Shown here piece by piece: positions 7,359 through 15,839 of a stretch of 20,729 nucleotides of DNA. The notes under the pieces are model-generated. The model had not been told where the DNA came from, made no database searches, and worked only from the letters and a program-made list of their open reading frames with translations. Source of the DNA: a virus; IMG/VR virus record IMGVR_UViG_3300025118_000202, positions 1 through 20,729 of that record, one strand, 5' to 3'. The first letter of the stretch is position 1. Each line of letters starts with the position of its first letter. A program made the translations under genes and the position numbers.

Positions 7359-8288
7359 TTATGAATAGTAAACAATATCTGCTCCTACTCCGATTTGACA
7401 TCCTGCTGTCCATCTAAGAATTACTCTTACATTTCTGCTTCCGTCTTTGTCTGCCATGTCAATAAATCTTACATCGTTTCTGTCATCTGCTAAACCAGTT
7501 CCCCAGAATAAGTTAGATTTTGGAGTTAATACCATTTTATTATTACCCATGCCATTAGCTACGAAAACTGGAATACCCTCAAAAGTTAATTGTTGGTTAT
7601 TACTGAACCAAGAAGTTCCTTTATTATCAATACCAGCAGCACCTAAACCACTTGTTCCAAATCCACCTAAAGCTCTAATATAAGCTCTAGCTACATTTGT
7701 TGATACATAAAGAGTAAGATCAGCAGCACCTAAACAAGCTGTGCTAGCAGCATCTACTACGCTTCCCATTTGTGCAATTACATTTGCTGAAGTTACCGCT
7801 GAAGCAGCTACATCTACTACATTAGAATCAGCATAACATAAAGCTTGAAAACCATCATAGTCATCAGCTCCTGAAGCACCTTGCCAAATAGAAGTCTCTG
7901 TTGCATCTGCAACCTGAGCAGCTACTCTTGAAATTACATACTCCTCGAAAGAAGCTGGAATTTCAGCATAAGCAGAATATCCCATCTCTGTCGCTTGCCA
8001 TTCTTGTTCCATGTCAGACTTACACAATTGAACATTGCTTTGAAGTTCCATCGTGGTAAGTACTTTCTCTGTTAATGTTAAAGTAGTTGTGGAAGTATCA
8101 AAATTACATGATGCTCCTTTTACTACATTTGCCCAAGCACCTACCTGCAGAACAGACTTGTACCTGACGTTAGGCATAATTGTTATTGCGCCTGCATCTA
8201 AAGTTGCTGCACTTAACAATGCTGCCCCTAAAATTTTACCTGAAAACTCACCAGCGTAAGTTCCTGAGGTATAAGTTGGATTTGCCAT
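7359..8288 (-). CDS. Major capsid protein
   Basis: The product has 309 residues and a composition rich in Ala, Gly, Ser and Thr, typical of capsid proteins. A protein of this size directly after a protease and an acidic scaffold is the standard place for an HK97-fold capsid protein. Segments such as SDMEQEWQATEMGYSAYAEI, GASGADDYDGFQAL, LYVSTNVARAYIRALGG and VRVILRWTAGCQIGVGADIV fit capsid proteins of flavobacterial phages as I remember them. The ATG at 8286-8288 is 12 bases after the scaffold stop in an A-rich leader, with no Shine-Dalgarno. A terminator follows. Confidence 0.85.
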   Translation of the reverse strand: MANPTYTSGTYAGEFSGKILGAALLSAATLDAGAITIMPNVRYKSVLQVGAWANVVKGASCNFDTSTTTLTLTEKVLTTMELQSNVQLCKSDMEQEWQATEMGYSAYAEIPASFEEYVISRVAAQVADATETSIWQGASGADDYDGFQALCYADSNVVDVAASAVTSANVIAQMGSVVDAASTACLGAADLTLYVSTNVARAYIRALGGFGTSGLGAAGIDNKGTSWFSNNQQLTFEGIPVFVANGMGNNKMVLTPKSNLFWGTGLADDRNDVRFIDMADKDGSRNVRVILRWTAGCQIGVGADIVYYS

Positions 8289-8300
8289 TTTTAATTGTTT

Positions 8301-8930
8301 TTAATTATTATACATTTTACTTAACACTCTATCTAAAGAATTTTGCTGTCTATTTTGAGCATACTTTAGATGTGTTTTCTTTTTTACTTCTGGGTTATGA
8401 GTAATTGCTTCAGCAGCAGGTGTTTCTGATAATTGCTGTTTAACTTCTTGCTCAAGTTTTTCAAAATCTTCTTTTTCCCCTATCTTGCTTTTAATATCAG
8501 CGATAGCATCTTCAAGATTTTTAATTCTTTTTTCCATACCTGCCCAGTCATCAACTGCTGCTTCGTCATCTTCTGCCATCTCATCTTCTTTTTCAGGCAC
8601 GTCATCAGAAACTTCTTTATAATCTGCAATAAGTCCTTCTTCTTCTACGACTAGAAGTTTACCATCCTCCATTACATATTCGCCAACAGGCATTGCTACT
8701 TTCTCATCGTCTGTAATGATAAAGATTTCGTCTCCTGCTTTAAATGATTCTGATTCTACTACTGTTCCGTTTTCAAGTTTAGCCTGAGCTAACTCGACTT
8801 TTACTTCTTCTTGGATTTCTTCTTGAGCTTCTAATTGAGTTTCTTCTACTGTTTCATCAATAGATTCTTCAACTTTAGCATCTTCTCCCAAGAAGGTTTT
8901 AATTTTGTTTAAAATTTCGGTTGATTTCAT
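8301..8930 (-). CDS. Acidic scaffold (prohead core) protein
   Basis: The product has 209 residues and is very acidic in the first two thirds (many E/D-rich runs). A compact beta-like segment (AKLENGTVVESESFKAGDEI to VVEEEGLIADYKE, about 50-107) is followed by a predicted coiled coil (MEKRIKNLEDAIADIKSKIG, about 131-170) and a basic tail (VKKKTHLKYAQNRQ) that could bind capsid protein. This layout and its position between the protease and the major capsid protein fit a scaffold that shapes the prohead and is then removed. A CGTTATA-N5-ATG signal precedes it. Confidence 0.75.
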   Translation of the reverse strand: MKSTEILNKIKTFLGEDAKVEESIDETVEETQLEAQEEIQEEVKVELAQAKLENGTVVESESFKAGDEIFIITDDEKVAMPVGEYVMEDGKLLVVEEEGLIADYKEVSDDVPEKEDEMAEDDEAAVDDWAGMEKRIKNLEDAIADIKSKIGEKEDFEKLEQEVKQQLSETPAAEAITHNPEVKKKTHLKYAQNRQQNSLDRVLSKMYNN

Positions 8931-8935
8931 ATTAC

Positions 8936-8942
8936 TATAACG
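8936..8942 (-). promoter_or_regulatory. CGTTATA start-proximal motif before the scaffold gene
   Basis: CGTTATA, then GTAAT, then ATG on the minus strand: the same five-base spacing as at the other four sites. The preceding 43-residue gene ends 23 bases further upstream, so this gene cannot rely on stop-start coupling. Confidence 0.6.
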
Positions 8943-8965
8943 TTATTAAATTTATATTTGCATTT

Positions 8966-9097
8966 TCAGATTTTACCAATGCCTTGATTTACTAGATTTC
9001 CTTTGCAACATTTAGTTGAATAGGTGTTGTCCTCACAAAGACAGGCTCTGCGACCACCTTTTGGACTTGTTCTTGATGGTGTTTTAAATTGTTTCAT
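8966..9097 (-). CDS. Cysteine-containing 43-residue protein
   Basis: The ATG (9095-9097) lies inside the end of the protease gene, a 14-base overlap in another frame; TGA is at 8966-8968. After a basic N-terminus (MKQFKTPSRTSPKGGRR) comes ACLCEDNTYSTKCC, with cysteines at 19, 21, 30 and 31, and a QGIGKI end. The C-x-C ... CC spacing could bind a metal or form disulfides. I have a general memory of ACLC...YSxKCC...QGIG tails in flavobacterial phage proteins, but no known function. Its place between protease and scaffold suggests a minor head-assembly role. Confidence 0.75.
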   Translation of the reverse strand: MKQFKTPSRTSPKGGRRACLCEDNTYSTKCCKGNLVNQGIGKI

Positions 9098-9680
9098 TAA
9101 ATAGATTTTTTATTTTACTTAATACAGCATCTGCTTTTTGTTCCATATCATTAATAGGTTCTTTAGGTCTTTCTGCTTTATCAGCAAAGTAGCCTTCAAT
9201 ACTAAACCCTTTTACCTTACCTGTCTTAACAAATTCCTCCCATACTTCTTCAGAATTTACTTTGACAGCACCCATCCAAGTTCCTATAGGTACATTTAAA
9301 CCATATTTTCTGGATTTGTCATGTACCTCATCCTCCACCAACCAGCTTTCAACAAGTGTTAATCCGTTTAAAGAGTGTTGATGTTCTAAAGTAGCGTTGT
9401 TTTGATTGCCATTCATTAAATAAAGCTGAGATGCTTTCTCTATTGTCTTTTTTGAGAAGTAAATATAATACTCATCTTCGCTTGTTTTTCTGTAGATAGG
9501 TTTATTTGGTACTAGTAAAGCTCCTAGCAGTATTCGTTTCTCGCTAGATACTTCAGCAAGTTTTACTTCTTGTGATTTTAAAGTAATCCATTCTTCTTCA
9601 ATAGCAGGAGATTCTACTAACGAAATTGCTTCTATACCTGAAAAAACTCCATCTCCTAAAATAAGTTCTATTATCTTCAT
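9084..9680 (-). CDS. Head maturation protease, XkdF-like (peptidase S78-type)
   Basis: The product has 198 residues. The N-terminal ISLVESPAIEEEW and the core (ILLGALLVPNKPIYR at 50-64, TLEHQHSL at 97-104, VESWLVED at 110-117, GTWMGAVKV at 133-141, EEFVKTGKVKGFSIEGYF at 148-165) match the XkdF-like phage serine protease pattern. Ser160 in GFSIEG and His100 or His102 are the likely catalytic residues. Such enzymes cleave the scaffold and capsid during head maturation, which fits the scaffold and capsid genes next door. The last 14 bases overlap the 43-residue gene. CGTTATA lies five bases before the ATG. Confidence 0.85.
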   Translation of the reverse strand: MKIIELILGDGVFSGIEAISLVESPAIEEEWITLKSQEVKLAEVSSEKRILLGALLVPNKPIYRKTSEDEYYIYFSKKTIEKASQLYLMNGNQNNATLEHQHSLNGLTLVESWLVEDEVHDKSRKYGLNVPIGTWMGAVKVNSEEVWEEFVKTGKVKGFSIEGYFADKAERPKEPINDMEQKADAVLSKIKNLFNETI

Positions 9681-9685
9681 ATTAT

Positions 9686-9692
9686 TATAACG
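9686..9692 (-). promoter_or_regulatory. CGTTATA start-proximal motif before the protease gene
   Basis: CGTTATA, then ATAAT, then ATG on the minus strand. It marks the start of the head module, in the 31-base gap after the tape measure stop. Confidence 0.6.
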
Positions 9693-9711
9693 TTTAATTT
9701 ATTTTTTTTGT

Positions 9712-11535
9712 TTATCCTAGACTTGCTCCTGTAATTATATTACGATCTAACTCTTGAGCAGTAGTAACATCATTAGAAACTACAAATGCTTGTATAGGAG
9801 GTTGACCGCCTAATACTGAAGCTAATTGATTTGTGCCACTTGCTCCCACTGTGTTAAATTGTGGTATAATTGATTCTATTTCATTTTGTGTGGAAATAGA
9901 CGGACTTGGCACGCTAACATCAATCCCCCTTCCACCACCTAACGTGGATGCAACTTGTTTGGTTTTACCTTTTGCTGCCTTTACTGCTGACATAACACTT
10001 AGTGCAGTTGCAAGGGCTGTTGCTATAAATGGTAAATTAAATGGAGGTGGTGCAACGTTTGCTGCTTTTGCAATCGATGAGGTAGTTTGTACTGATGCCT
10101 CAGCAGCAGTAAGACTTACATTACCCATTGCTGCGGTTGCTTTAACGACATCAGCTTTAAAATTCATAATAGCTTCCTTTGCAATTAAAATTTGTTTAGC
10201 TAAAAGCATTGTCCTTCCTAATCGACTTTCTGCACCTGCTAAATGAACTGCATTGTTAAATGTTTTTTCTTTAATAGCTCTTTTAGATGCCTCAATTCTT
10301 TCTTCTTCTGCTAATCCTTTTTCTCTTTCAGCAGTTTTTTTATCTGCTTTGGCTTTGGCTTTAGCATCATCTTCAGCATCATACTCAGCCTGTTTGGATA
10401 CTAAAGCCTGTCTTCTCGCCGCATCTAATTCATCAGTTACTAGGTTTTGTTCTTCTGCTTGAAGTAAAAGATTTTGGAAATGTTCTTCAATCTTAATTAA
10501 TTCTAAAGCTCTTTTTTCTTCTTTTGAAACAGCCTCAGCATCTCTTATTTGTTTTTTAAGATCAGACATTTTTTTAATTCCTTCTTTTTCTAATCTTTCT
10601 GCTTCTTTTTCATCTGCAACTTTTTTTGCTACTATTGCTTTTCTCTCAGATTCTGCCTCTCTTAAATTTGTAGTGATTTCTGCGGTAAGTGTTTTTTGTT
10701 TCTTTAATCTACTTGCTTCTAATTCTATTAGCCTTGCTTGTAATTGTGCTTGTTCGTCTAAATCATCTTTTGTGCTACCAGACATCAAATTTTCTTGTTT
10801 TTTCGTTTCAAATCTAATTCTAGCTGCTTCTATTTCTTTAATAGTAATTGCTTCTTCTATTGCACCTGCTTCTTTTAATAAACGTATTCTTTCATCTACT
10901 GATACATTTTCCTTGTCTGCTGCTTTTTCTCTAAGTTCATTAAACTTTCTTGTTGCTTCTGCTCTGTCTATTAATAGTTGTCTCTCTAATTTATCAGCTT
11001 TAGCTCTTTGGTCAGAAAGTTCATTTGATTTTTTTATTTCTTCTCGTGTTTCTTTCCCAAAATTCTTCATTTTTTCCCTTAACTCATCATAGGATTTTTT
11101 TGCTTCACCAAACCTCCCTGTAAATACATTAAACATCACCTCTCCTAACCCTGCAACAATATCAGTTACATTGCCAACAACGACCCCAATGCCACTCATT
11201 AATTTAGTAAATCTGTTTTGCCCTTTTTCAGAATTAGTAAACATAGTCGCTAAAGCACCAACAGCAACAACTAACAAACCAATCCCTGTTGCCATAACAG
11301 CAACCTTTAAAGATTTAAAACTTTTAATAACTGTTCCTAGTGTTCCCTTAAGACCTTTAAATTTAGTTATAGCTCCCCCTGTAGTGCTATCTAATATTCC
11401 TCCTAATTTTTCCTGTGAATCTGAAGTTTTATCTACTTGCTTTTCTAACTTAGAATACTCTGATTGCATTTCATCTAAGTTCTTTACAGCCTCTTTGTAT
11501 TTTAATTCAAAATCTATGTAGACTTTCTTTGCCAT
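9712..11535 (-). CDS. Tail tape measure protein
   Basis: The product has 607 residues. The N-terminal part is helical (YKEAVKNLDEMQSEYSKLEK), then come two hydrophobic segments (about 79-100, VAVMATGIGLLVVAVGALAT, and about 113-140), a long charged coiled coil rich in K, E, R and A (about 150-435), an Ala-rich region, a third hydrophobic stretch (LPFIATALATALSVMSAV) and a C-terminal VVSNDVTTAQELDRNI. This layout is that of a tape measure, which sets tail length and enters the host membrane at ejection. At about 1.5 angstrom per residue the tail would be roughly 90 nm. The start lies inside the end of the 49-residue gene (22-base overlap). Large antisense frames come from its A/E/K-rich code and are not genes. 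Confidence 0.88.
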   Translation of the reverse strand: MAKKVYIDFELKYKEAVKNLDEMQSEYSKLEKQVDKTSDSQEKLGGILDSTTGGAITKFKGLKGTLGTVIKSFKSLKVAVMATGIGLLVVAVGALATMFTNSEKGQNRFTKLMSGIGVVVGNVTDIVAGLGEVMFNVFTGRFGEAKKSYDELREKMKNFGKETREEIKKSNELSDQRAKADKLERQLLIDRAEATRKFNELREKAADKENVSVDERIRLLKEAGAIEEAITIKEIEAARIRFETKKQENLMSGSTKDDLDEQAQLQARLIELEASRLKKQKTLTAEITTNLREAESERKAIVAKKVADEKEAERLEKEGIKKMSDLKKQIRDAEAVSKEEKRALELIKIEEHFQNLLLQAEEQNLVTDELDAARRQALVSKQAEYDAEDDAKAKAKADKKTAEREKGLAEEERIEASKRAIKEKTFNNAVHLAGAESRLGRTMLLAKQILIAKEAIMNFKADVVKATAAMGNVSLTAAEASVQTTSSIAKAANVAPPPFNLPFIATALATALSVMSAVKAAKGKTKQVASTLGGGRGIDVSVPSPSISTQNEIESIIPQFNTVGASGTNQLASVLGGQPPIQAFVVSNDVTTAQELDRNIITGASLG

Positions 11536-11663
11536 ATCTCCTGTTTTAATTTTTTATATCCTTCTTTTAATGTTTCGGCTAATTTATATTTGCCTTTAGC
11601 TATTTCAATAGCTTCTGTTTCTCCTTCTACAAAAGGCAATAATTCTAATATATTTTTTATCAT
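11514..11663 (-). CDS. Small 49-residue helical protein before the tape measure
   Basis: The ATG (11661-11663) shares ATGA with the stop of the 695-residue gene; TAG is at 11514-11516, 22 bases inside the tape measure gene. The product (MIKNILELLPFVEGETEAIE, then IAKGKYKLAETLKEGYKKL) is amphipathic and helical with no cysteines. The coupling on both sides is strong support that it is translated. Its place directly before the tape measure suggests a tail-assembly role, but I recognise no family. Confidence 0.75.
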   Translation of the reverse strand: MIKNILELLPFVEGETEAIEIAKGKYKLAETLKEGYKKLKQEIWQRKST

Positions 11664-13747
11664 GTTAATACGCTATTTGTGTAAGTTGTTGTTTTTACTA
11701 TAAGCTCAAGATCTGATTTACCTGTTGTTAAATTAATCTTTATACTATTTATATAATATAGTTCTCCACTTATTAATATAACGTCATTAACAGAATAATT
11801 TAAAATAAATTCTAATGGGAGATGTGCCGATACTTTTATTATTCTCCCGTTTTGTTGAAAGGTTTGTATTATATACTCTTTATAAAATCTTTCAAAAATA
11901 CTATTAGTGTTTATATCTCCATTAAACTCATCATATTCAGCACCAAAATTTAAAGTATGATTTTCATCAGTAGCTACATTTGACGGTGCGTTATATTCAT
12001 TTATAGTTGAGCTTGTTATAGGATAGCTTGTTGAATCTACTACTCTATTAAAAAAGATATATGGCTTTCCGAGTGTTGGCTTACCTTCTGCATCTACCCA
12101 CCATCCCTGTATGTTGTTTGTTTGATCTCCTGAACTATCTTGTAAATTAATTAATACTGTTCTTTCTAATGGAACATCTAAATTAAATGCTTGTCCATCA
12201 TATTTTTCTGGAGCTGAATAGCCTAAATTGCCAAAAACTAAACTAAATTGATTTAAAAATCTTAAACCTGTTTGAGTTACAGGTTCAGCATATTTAAAAT
12301 TAACCTGATTAAAAGGAACAGGTCTATCTATTGTTGCTTTTGTTATATCAATATATTTAGTAATATCTCTGGCAACACCTTTTGTCATGAAGTCATCAAA
12401 GGTTTCTACATATATAGTGCTGCTTGTTAATTTCGTATAAGCAACTAAATTAAACATCTTAAATAAAGCAGTTAAGAAGTCAAGTACTTTTATTTTAGGC
12501 AAGTAATCCTGTATATATATATTATAGCCTAAAGAAAATCCTGTATTTCCGTAATCATGTACTGTTGAAGTTGCTCCTACTGTTTTGCTGATTCTCATGG
12601 CTACTGTTCCACAGGAATTTCTTGCAGGAAATGTTTGACCTGTTTGACAATTTATTCTAATCTCTATATCATACGTTCTTGACGACAATGTGCCACTTGT
12701 TAAAGATGTCATGGTAATTGTATTGAGAGCAGATGAATTAAAAGCAATATTGTTTTTATAATATAATAATTCGTTTGTTGTTATATCCTTAACAATTACT
12801 TCCCCTGTATTAGTGGTTATGCTAGGAGCTAGTGTTGCTCTTATAGAAAATGTTTCTCCCTCGTTTATAGTTAATTTATTTGAAGAAAGTACATCTCCAC
12901 TTCCACACAAATAACTATAATCTGCAAAAGTTAATTTTTTATTTCTTGTAGTTACATCAACACCATACTCGACAGGTGTTATGCCTTTAGCAGACACAGG
13001 GGTTTTTTCTCTATGCAACCATAAGTAAAGCTCATCAAACATAGCACTACCAAAAAATGTTTTTATAGAACCTTCATCTGCCATATTAAAAGTAATATCA
13101 TATTGAGTTTGTATTGCTTCGATAACCCTTTTAAGTTTTATAGCAGGTTTTAATTCCTTTCTTAAATTAGCCCAAGTTGCAGTATCTAATCTATATGAGC
13201 CTGAATCATATTCATAATAATTATTTAGTAATATAAGAGGAACAACTACGTTTCTATTTGCAAGTGTTGTAGCATTTGAGCCTGTTGTTTGTAATCCTGT
13301 TTTAAAAGCATTTAGGAAATCAGCCCCATTATAATCAATATCATACGTTTTAAGTGGATTTAATGAATTTAAATCTTCTTCCCCGAATATATCTTTAATA
13401 TTACTAGGCTTTCCAAAAAATACTACTTTATAAGTATGAGGTTTATTATCCTTCATGCTTACTCCATCTAATCGTATTTGTCCTATTTTAAATGGTACGA
13501 AACTTATTTCGATTCTTGCATCAACTCTAAATCTTGCATCAAATCCATCTTGAATATTAAAATTATAATAATGCTTAAATAGTTTGTTGTTTGTTGCAGA
13601 AGCAGGTAAATTAAAACTTTGAGAAAAAGGAGTAAATATCTTACTTATATCAGAGATGTTCTGAATAGAATCAGTAATACTAATAGTTTCATCCTGAAAT
13701 AAATCAACTCTAGTATCAGATATGTATAATTGTACCTCACGCTTCAT
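11660..13747 (-). CDS. Large tail protein, probable baseplate/tail-tip component
   Basis: The product has 695 residues and is beta-rich. The N-terminal segment (VQLYISDTRVDLFQDETISI, then ISKIFTPFSQSFNLPAS and NNKLFKHYYNF at about 35-63) is a pattern I recall from large tail proteins of flavobacterial phages. The middle contains long beta-sandwich-like stretches, and the C-terminus (HLPLEFILNYSVNDVILISGELYYINSIKI) resembles the end of tail hub or baseplate-type proteins. Its ATG overlaps the previous stop by one base (TAATG). A tail-tip hub or Dit/Tal-like role is inferred from size, neighbours and composition. Confidence 0.6.
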   Translation of the reverse strand: MKREVQLYISDTRVDLFQDETISITDSIQNISDISKIFTPFSQSFNLPASATNNKLFKHYYNFNIQDGFDARFRVDARIEISFVPFKIGQIRLDGVSMKDNKPHTYKVVFFGKPSNIKDIFGEEDLNSLNPLKTYDIDYNGADFLNAFKTGLQTTGSNATTLANRNVVVPLILLNNYYEYDSGSYRLDTATWANLRKELKPAIKLKRVIEAIQTQYDITFNMADEGSIKTFFGSAMFDELYLWLHREKTPVSAKGITPVEYGVDVTTRNKKLTFADYSYLCGSGDVLSSNKLTINEGETFSIRATLAPSITTNTGEVIVKDITTNELLYYKNNIAFNSSALNTITMTSLTSGTLSSRTYDIEIRINCQTGQTFPARNSCGTVAMRISKTVGATSTVHDYGNTGFSLGYNIYIQDYLPKIKVLDFLTALFKMFNLVAYTKLTSSTIYVETFDDFMTKGVARDITKYIDITKATIDRPVPFNQVNFKYAEPVTQTGLRFLNQFSLVFGNLGYSAPEKYDGQAFNLDVPLERTVLINLQDSSGDQTNNIQGWWVDAEGKPTLGKPYIFFNRVVDSTSYPITSSTINEYNAPSNVATDENHTLNFGAEYDEFNGDINTNSIFERFYKEYIIQTFQQNGRIIKVSAHLPLEFILNYSVNDVILISGELYYINSIKINLTTGKSDLELIVKTTTYTNSVLT

Positions 13748-14700
13748 TATACTATATTGTTAATGTAATCGTTTGCATCCTCTACTTCTAATGTATATTG
13801 TATTAGTTTATCGTTTAATAACGATTTCCAAATTAATGAGTTACTTACTACGTTAACAGGTCTGTAATATCCTTCAGTTAAACTTGTTCCTCCACTTGTA
13901 TAAATCCACACATATTCACTTAATAGAATATCTTGCATAACTGCAACATAAGCCTCCGCAATATAATCTGTGTTTAAAGTATATCTATAACTTCCATTTT
14001 TATTAAAGATTTTTTTTTGATGGTTTTTAACATCATAGTTAGAAGAAGAATAGTCGAATATATTTTTTTTAAAGTTTTCTGATTTAGTAGCTATTTTTTT
14101 AGAAGATTTTAAAAAGAAGTATTGATCTTGAGGTACGCCATTTTTATTTATGAATCTCATTAATATAGGAGTGTATTTAGCACTACATATCCTTTCTATA
14201 GTCCAAGTGTAATTACCACTTGCTGCAGCTACACTTGAGGCAGAGGTACTAATGGTTGCTTTAGTTGCTGTTCCTGAGTTCATATCATATGCAAAAGAGG
14301 CTGTACTATCTGGAAGGTAAATTATTTGACTATTACCTGTATTGGTTAATTCATAATCATTTGGGTCAATGTCGTTTCCTGCTACGCCCTGCCAAAAATC
14401 TGAATATCCTTCAAATCCTGTATGAGTTACTGTTGCTGTTGCTAATTGACTTCCTCCTCCATCTACTGCATCATAAGCATACCAAGTAGCTGAAATAGCA
14501 ACAGTGTCTAAAGTGTTATAATCTGGCTCGTAATAATCTCTTGCTAAAGAACTAATTTCAAATACTGTTCTATTAGAGGTTGCGTTTTTGATTATTGTAT
14601 ATCTTAATGTACTATCTAAAGTAAGCTCTAACTTGGCTGATAGGTGCGAACCTGTAGTTATAGTTAGAAAAAACGGACTTCTTAAAAATATATTTGCCAT
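13747..14700 (-). CDS. 317-residue tail structural protein
   Basis: The product starts MANIFLRSPFFLTITTGSHL and is beta-rich throughout, with a Thr/Ser/Ala-rich middle (YDMNSGTATKATISTSASS) and a C-terminal segment (YVWIYTSGGTSLTEGYYRPV, then YTLEVEDANDYINNIV). It starts one base after the HK97 gp10-like gene and is coupled through TAATG to the 695-residue protein, so the two probably form one tail-tip assembly. A distal-tail-like role is possible; I do not recognise a named domain. Confidence 0.6.
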   Translation of the reverse strand: MANIFLRSPFFLTITTGSHLSAKLELTLDSTLRYTIIKNATSNRTVFEISSLARDYYEPDYNTLDTVAISATWYAYDAVDGGGSQLATATVTHTGFEGYSDFWQGVAGNDIDPNDYELTNTGNSQIIYLPDSTASFAYDMNSGTATKATISTSASSVAAASGNYTWTIERICSAKYTPILMRFINKNGVPQDQYFFLKSSKKIATKSENFKKNIFDYSSSNYDVKNHQKKIFNKNGSYRYTLNTDYIAEAYVAVMQDILLSEYVWIYTSGGTSLTEGYYRPVNVVSNSLIWKSLLNDKLIQYTLEVEDANDYINNIV

Positions 14701-14701
14701 C

Positions 14702-15217
14702 TTATTTATTCATGTTTTCTGGAAAGAACCTTTTATCTTGCTCTATGTCAAAAATAAATGCGTCTCTCAATTCGTTTGGTATGTATTTAAATGCTCTTTG
14801 AAAAGGTTTAGTAAAGAATAAGCTTGGCTTAATACCATGTTCAAATATGCTTCTTGCTACTAGATATTGTAAGGATTTTCTTTTTATAAATTTTCCTGAT
14901 TTATCTCTAGTTCCCTCTAAGCCTTTTCTAACTACCCATTGACTAAATGCTTTTGAGGGAGGCATTTTGGTCTTATAACTATAAGGAGTATTATATTTAG
15001 TTTTAATTCCGCTTACGCCTAAATCTTGGAAAGCTCCATAATCCTCCATACTAAACAATAAGTCTATGCTATCTTTATATACATTCATTCTATAATCTAA
15101 ACTATTGTAAAGATTTTTAGTTACATTCTTTTTTCCTTTTGTTAAATTTGTTCTCGCTTGTTGGATTACATATTTAGCAAATTTGTTTAAAGCCTCTTTT
15201 GTTTTTTTTAACTGCAT
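14702..15217 (-). CDS. HK97 gp10-like neck/tail completion protein
   Basis: The product has 171 residues with a helical basic N-terminus (LKKTKEALNKFAKYVIQQAR), NVTKNLYNSLDYRMNVY, then EDYGAFQDLGVSGIKTKYNT and MPPSKAFSQWVVRKG. The order of an N-terminal helix, a beta segment and a [Y/F]G...[Q/D]xG turn is the HK97 gp10 pattern. Those proteins join the neck to the tail. It overlaps the upstream tail-terminator-like gene by ten bases. Confidence 0.65.
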   Translation of the reverse strand: MQLKKTKEALNKFAKYVIQQARTNLTKGKKNVTKNLYNSLDYRMNVYKDSIDLLFSMEDYGAFQDLGVSGIKTKYNTPYSYKTKMPPSKAFSQWVVRKGLEGTRDKSGKFIKRKSLQYLVARSIFEHGIKPSLFFTKPFQRAFKYIPNELRDAFIFDIEQDKRFFPENMNK

Positions 15218-15681
15218 AGGTCTATATCGTTTTGTACAAATACATCAAAGGTGCAAGCCACCCCTGCTAATTCATTTTCAAATCTATCATAAAAGAACTC
15301 ACATGATCCCTCGCTTGCTAATTGATATTTAGTTGTGTATAATGTTCCTTGTCTTAATACTCCTAATAATTTGTTTACTACTGCAAGCTGAGTATTGAGT
15401 ATATCTTGCTCGTTGTTATTACCTCTGAATATATCGGTTGTCGTATCTTTGCTTTGATCTACAATATCCATTGCAAGAACACTAATATTAAATTGTAGTG
15501 TTTGTTCTTGTATTGTAACACTATTAATTATAATATGAGCTAAAGGAAATATTGTTTGTTTAGACAAATCTATTTCTGTGATGTCTCCTGTTGTTACAGT
15601 ATTAACATTCTCATCAGCTAGAAGTTGTGTTTTTAATGTATCTGTTATTTGGTAAAACCCTCTTACTCCTTGATTGCTCAT
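15208..15681 (-). CDS. Tail terminator-like protein
   Basis: The product has 157 residues, starting with a helix (YQITDTLKTQLLADENVNTVTT) followed by alternating strands (IFPLAHIIINSVTIQEQTLQ, then FNISVLAMDIVDQSKD) and a helix (ILNTQLAVVNKLLGVLRQ), ending with strands and DVFVQNDIDLCS. This alpha/beta layout, the length and the position beside a gp10-like gene fit a tail terminator. Its ATG overlaps the stop of the frameshifted chaperone frame by four bases (ATGA), which suggests that ribosomes arrive through that frame. Confidence 0.55.
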   Translation of the reverse strand: MSNQGVRGFYQITDTLKTQLLADENVNTVTTGDITEIDLSKQTIFPLAHIIINSVTIQEQTLQFNISVLAMDIVDQSKDTTTDIFRGNNNEQDILNTQLAVVNKLLGVLRQGTLYTTKYQLASEGSCEFFYDRFENELAGVACTFDVFVQNDIDLCS

Positions 15682-15839
15682 TTATTCATTTTATTTTTTA
15701 TATTTTTTGATTCTAGTTCTGCTTTCTCTTTCATAAAACTTAATGCATATAAACAGGTATGCAAGTTTAGTTTAGTGATATTTTCAATCCGTCTAATATC
15801 TCCCTGAGCGAGTCCGAAAATTGATTGATACCATCCCCA
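15678..15839 (-). CDS. -1 frameshift extension of the tail assembly chaperone (53 codons)
   Basis: This frame has no start of its own near its beginning. It becomes open exactly at the slippery A AAA AAT site and runs to TGA at 15678-15680. It encodes WGWYQSIFGLAQGDIRRIEN, then ITKLNLHTCLYALSFMKEKA and a Lys/Asn-rich tail ending NKMNK. The amphipathic pattern and WGWY motif look far more like a folded domain than the in-frame end of the 216-residue protein (NGDGINQF... ISLN). The frame ends in an ATGA overlap with the next gene. Fused after residue 193 it would give a 246-residue protein, like lambda gpGT. An independent 18-residue ORF from the internal ATG is a weaker reading. Confidence 0.75.
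   Translation of the reverse strand, partial: WGWYQSIFGLAQGDIRRIENITKLNLHTCLYALSFMKEKAELESKNIKNKMNK

Noticed and set aside
7447-8654. Plus-strand frames opposite the capsid and scaffold genes
   Set aside because: Shadows of the minus-strand genes; composition and lack of any start context do not support them.
9833-11521. Four plus-strand open frames (9833-10246, 10253-10462, 10673-11092, 11171-11521)
   Set aside because: They lie antisense to the tape measure gene and are open only because its Ala/Glu/Lys codons rarely give stops on the other strand. Ser/Leu/Phe-rich composition, no initiation signal.
11538-11542. AGGAG just before the tape measure ATG, looking like a Shine-Dalgarno
   Set aside because: Only two bases from the ATG, too close for normal pairing, and it is part of the codons for Gln-Glu-Ile in the overlapping 49-residue gene.
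15678-15734. Independent 18-residue ORF (MKEKAELE...) before the 157-residue gene
   Set aside because: Its upstream sequence stays open in the same frame to the slippery site and looks protein-like, so a frameshift extension explains it better.
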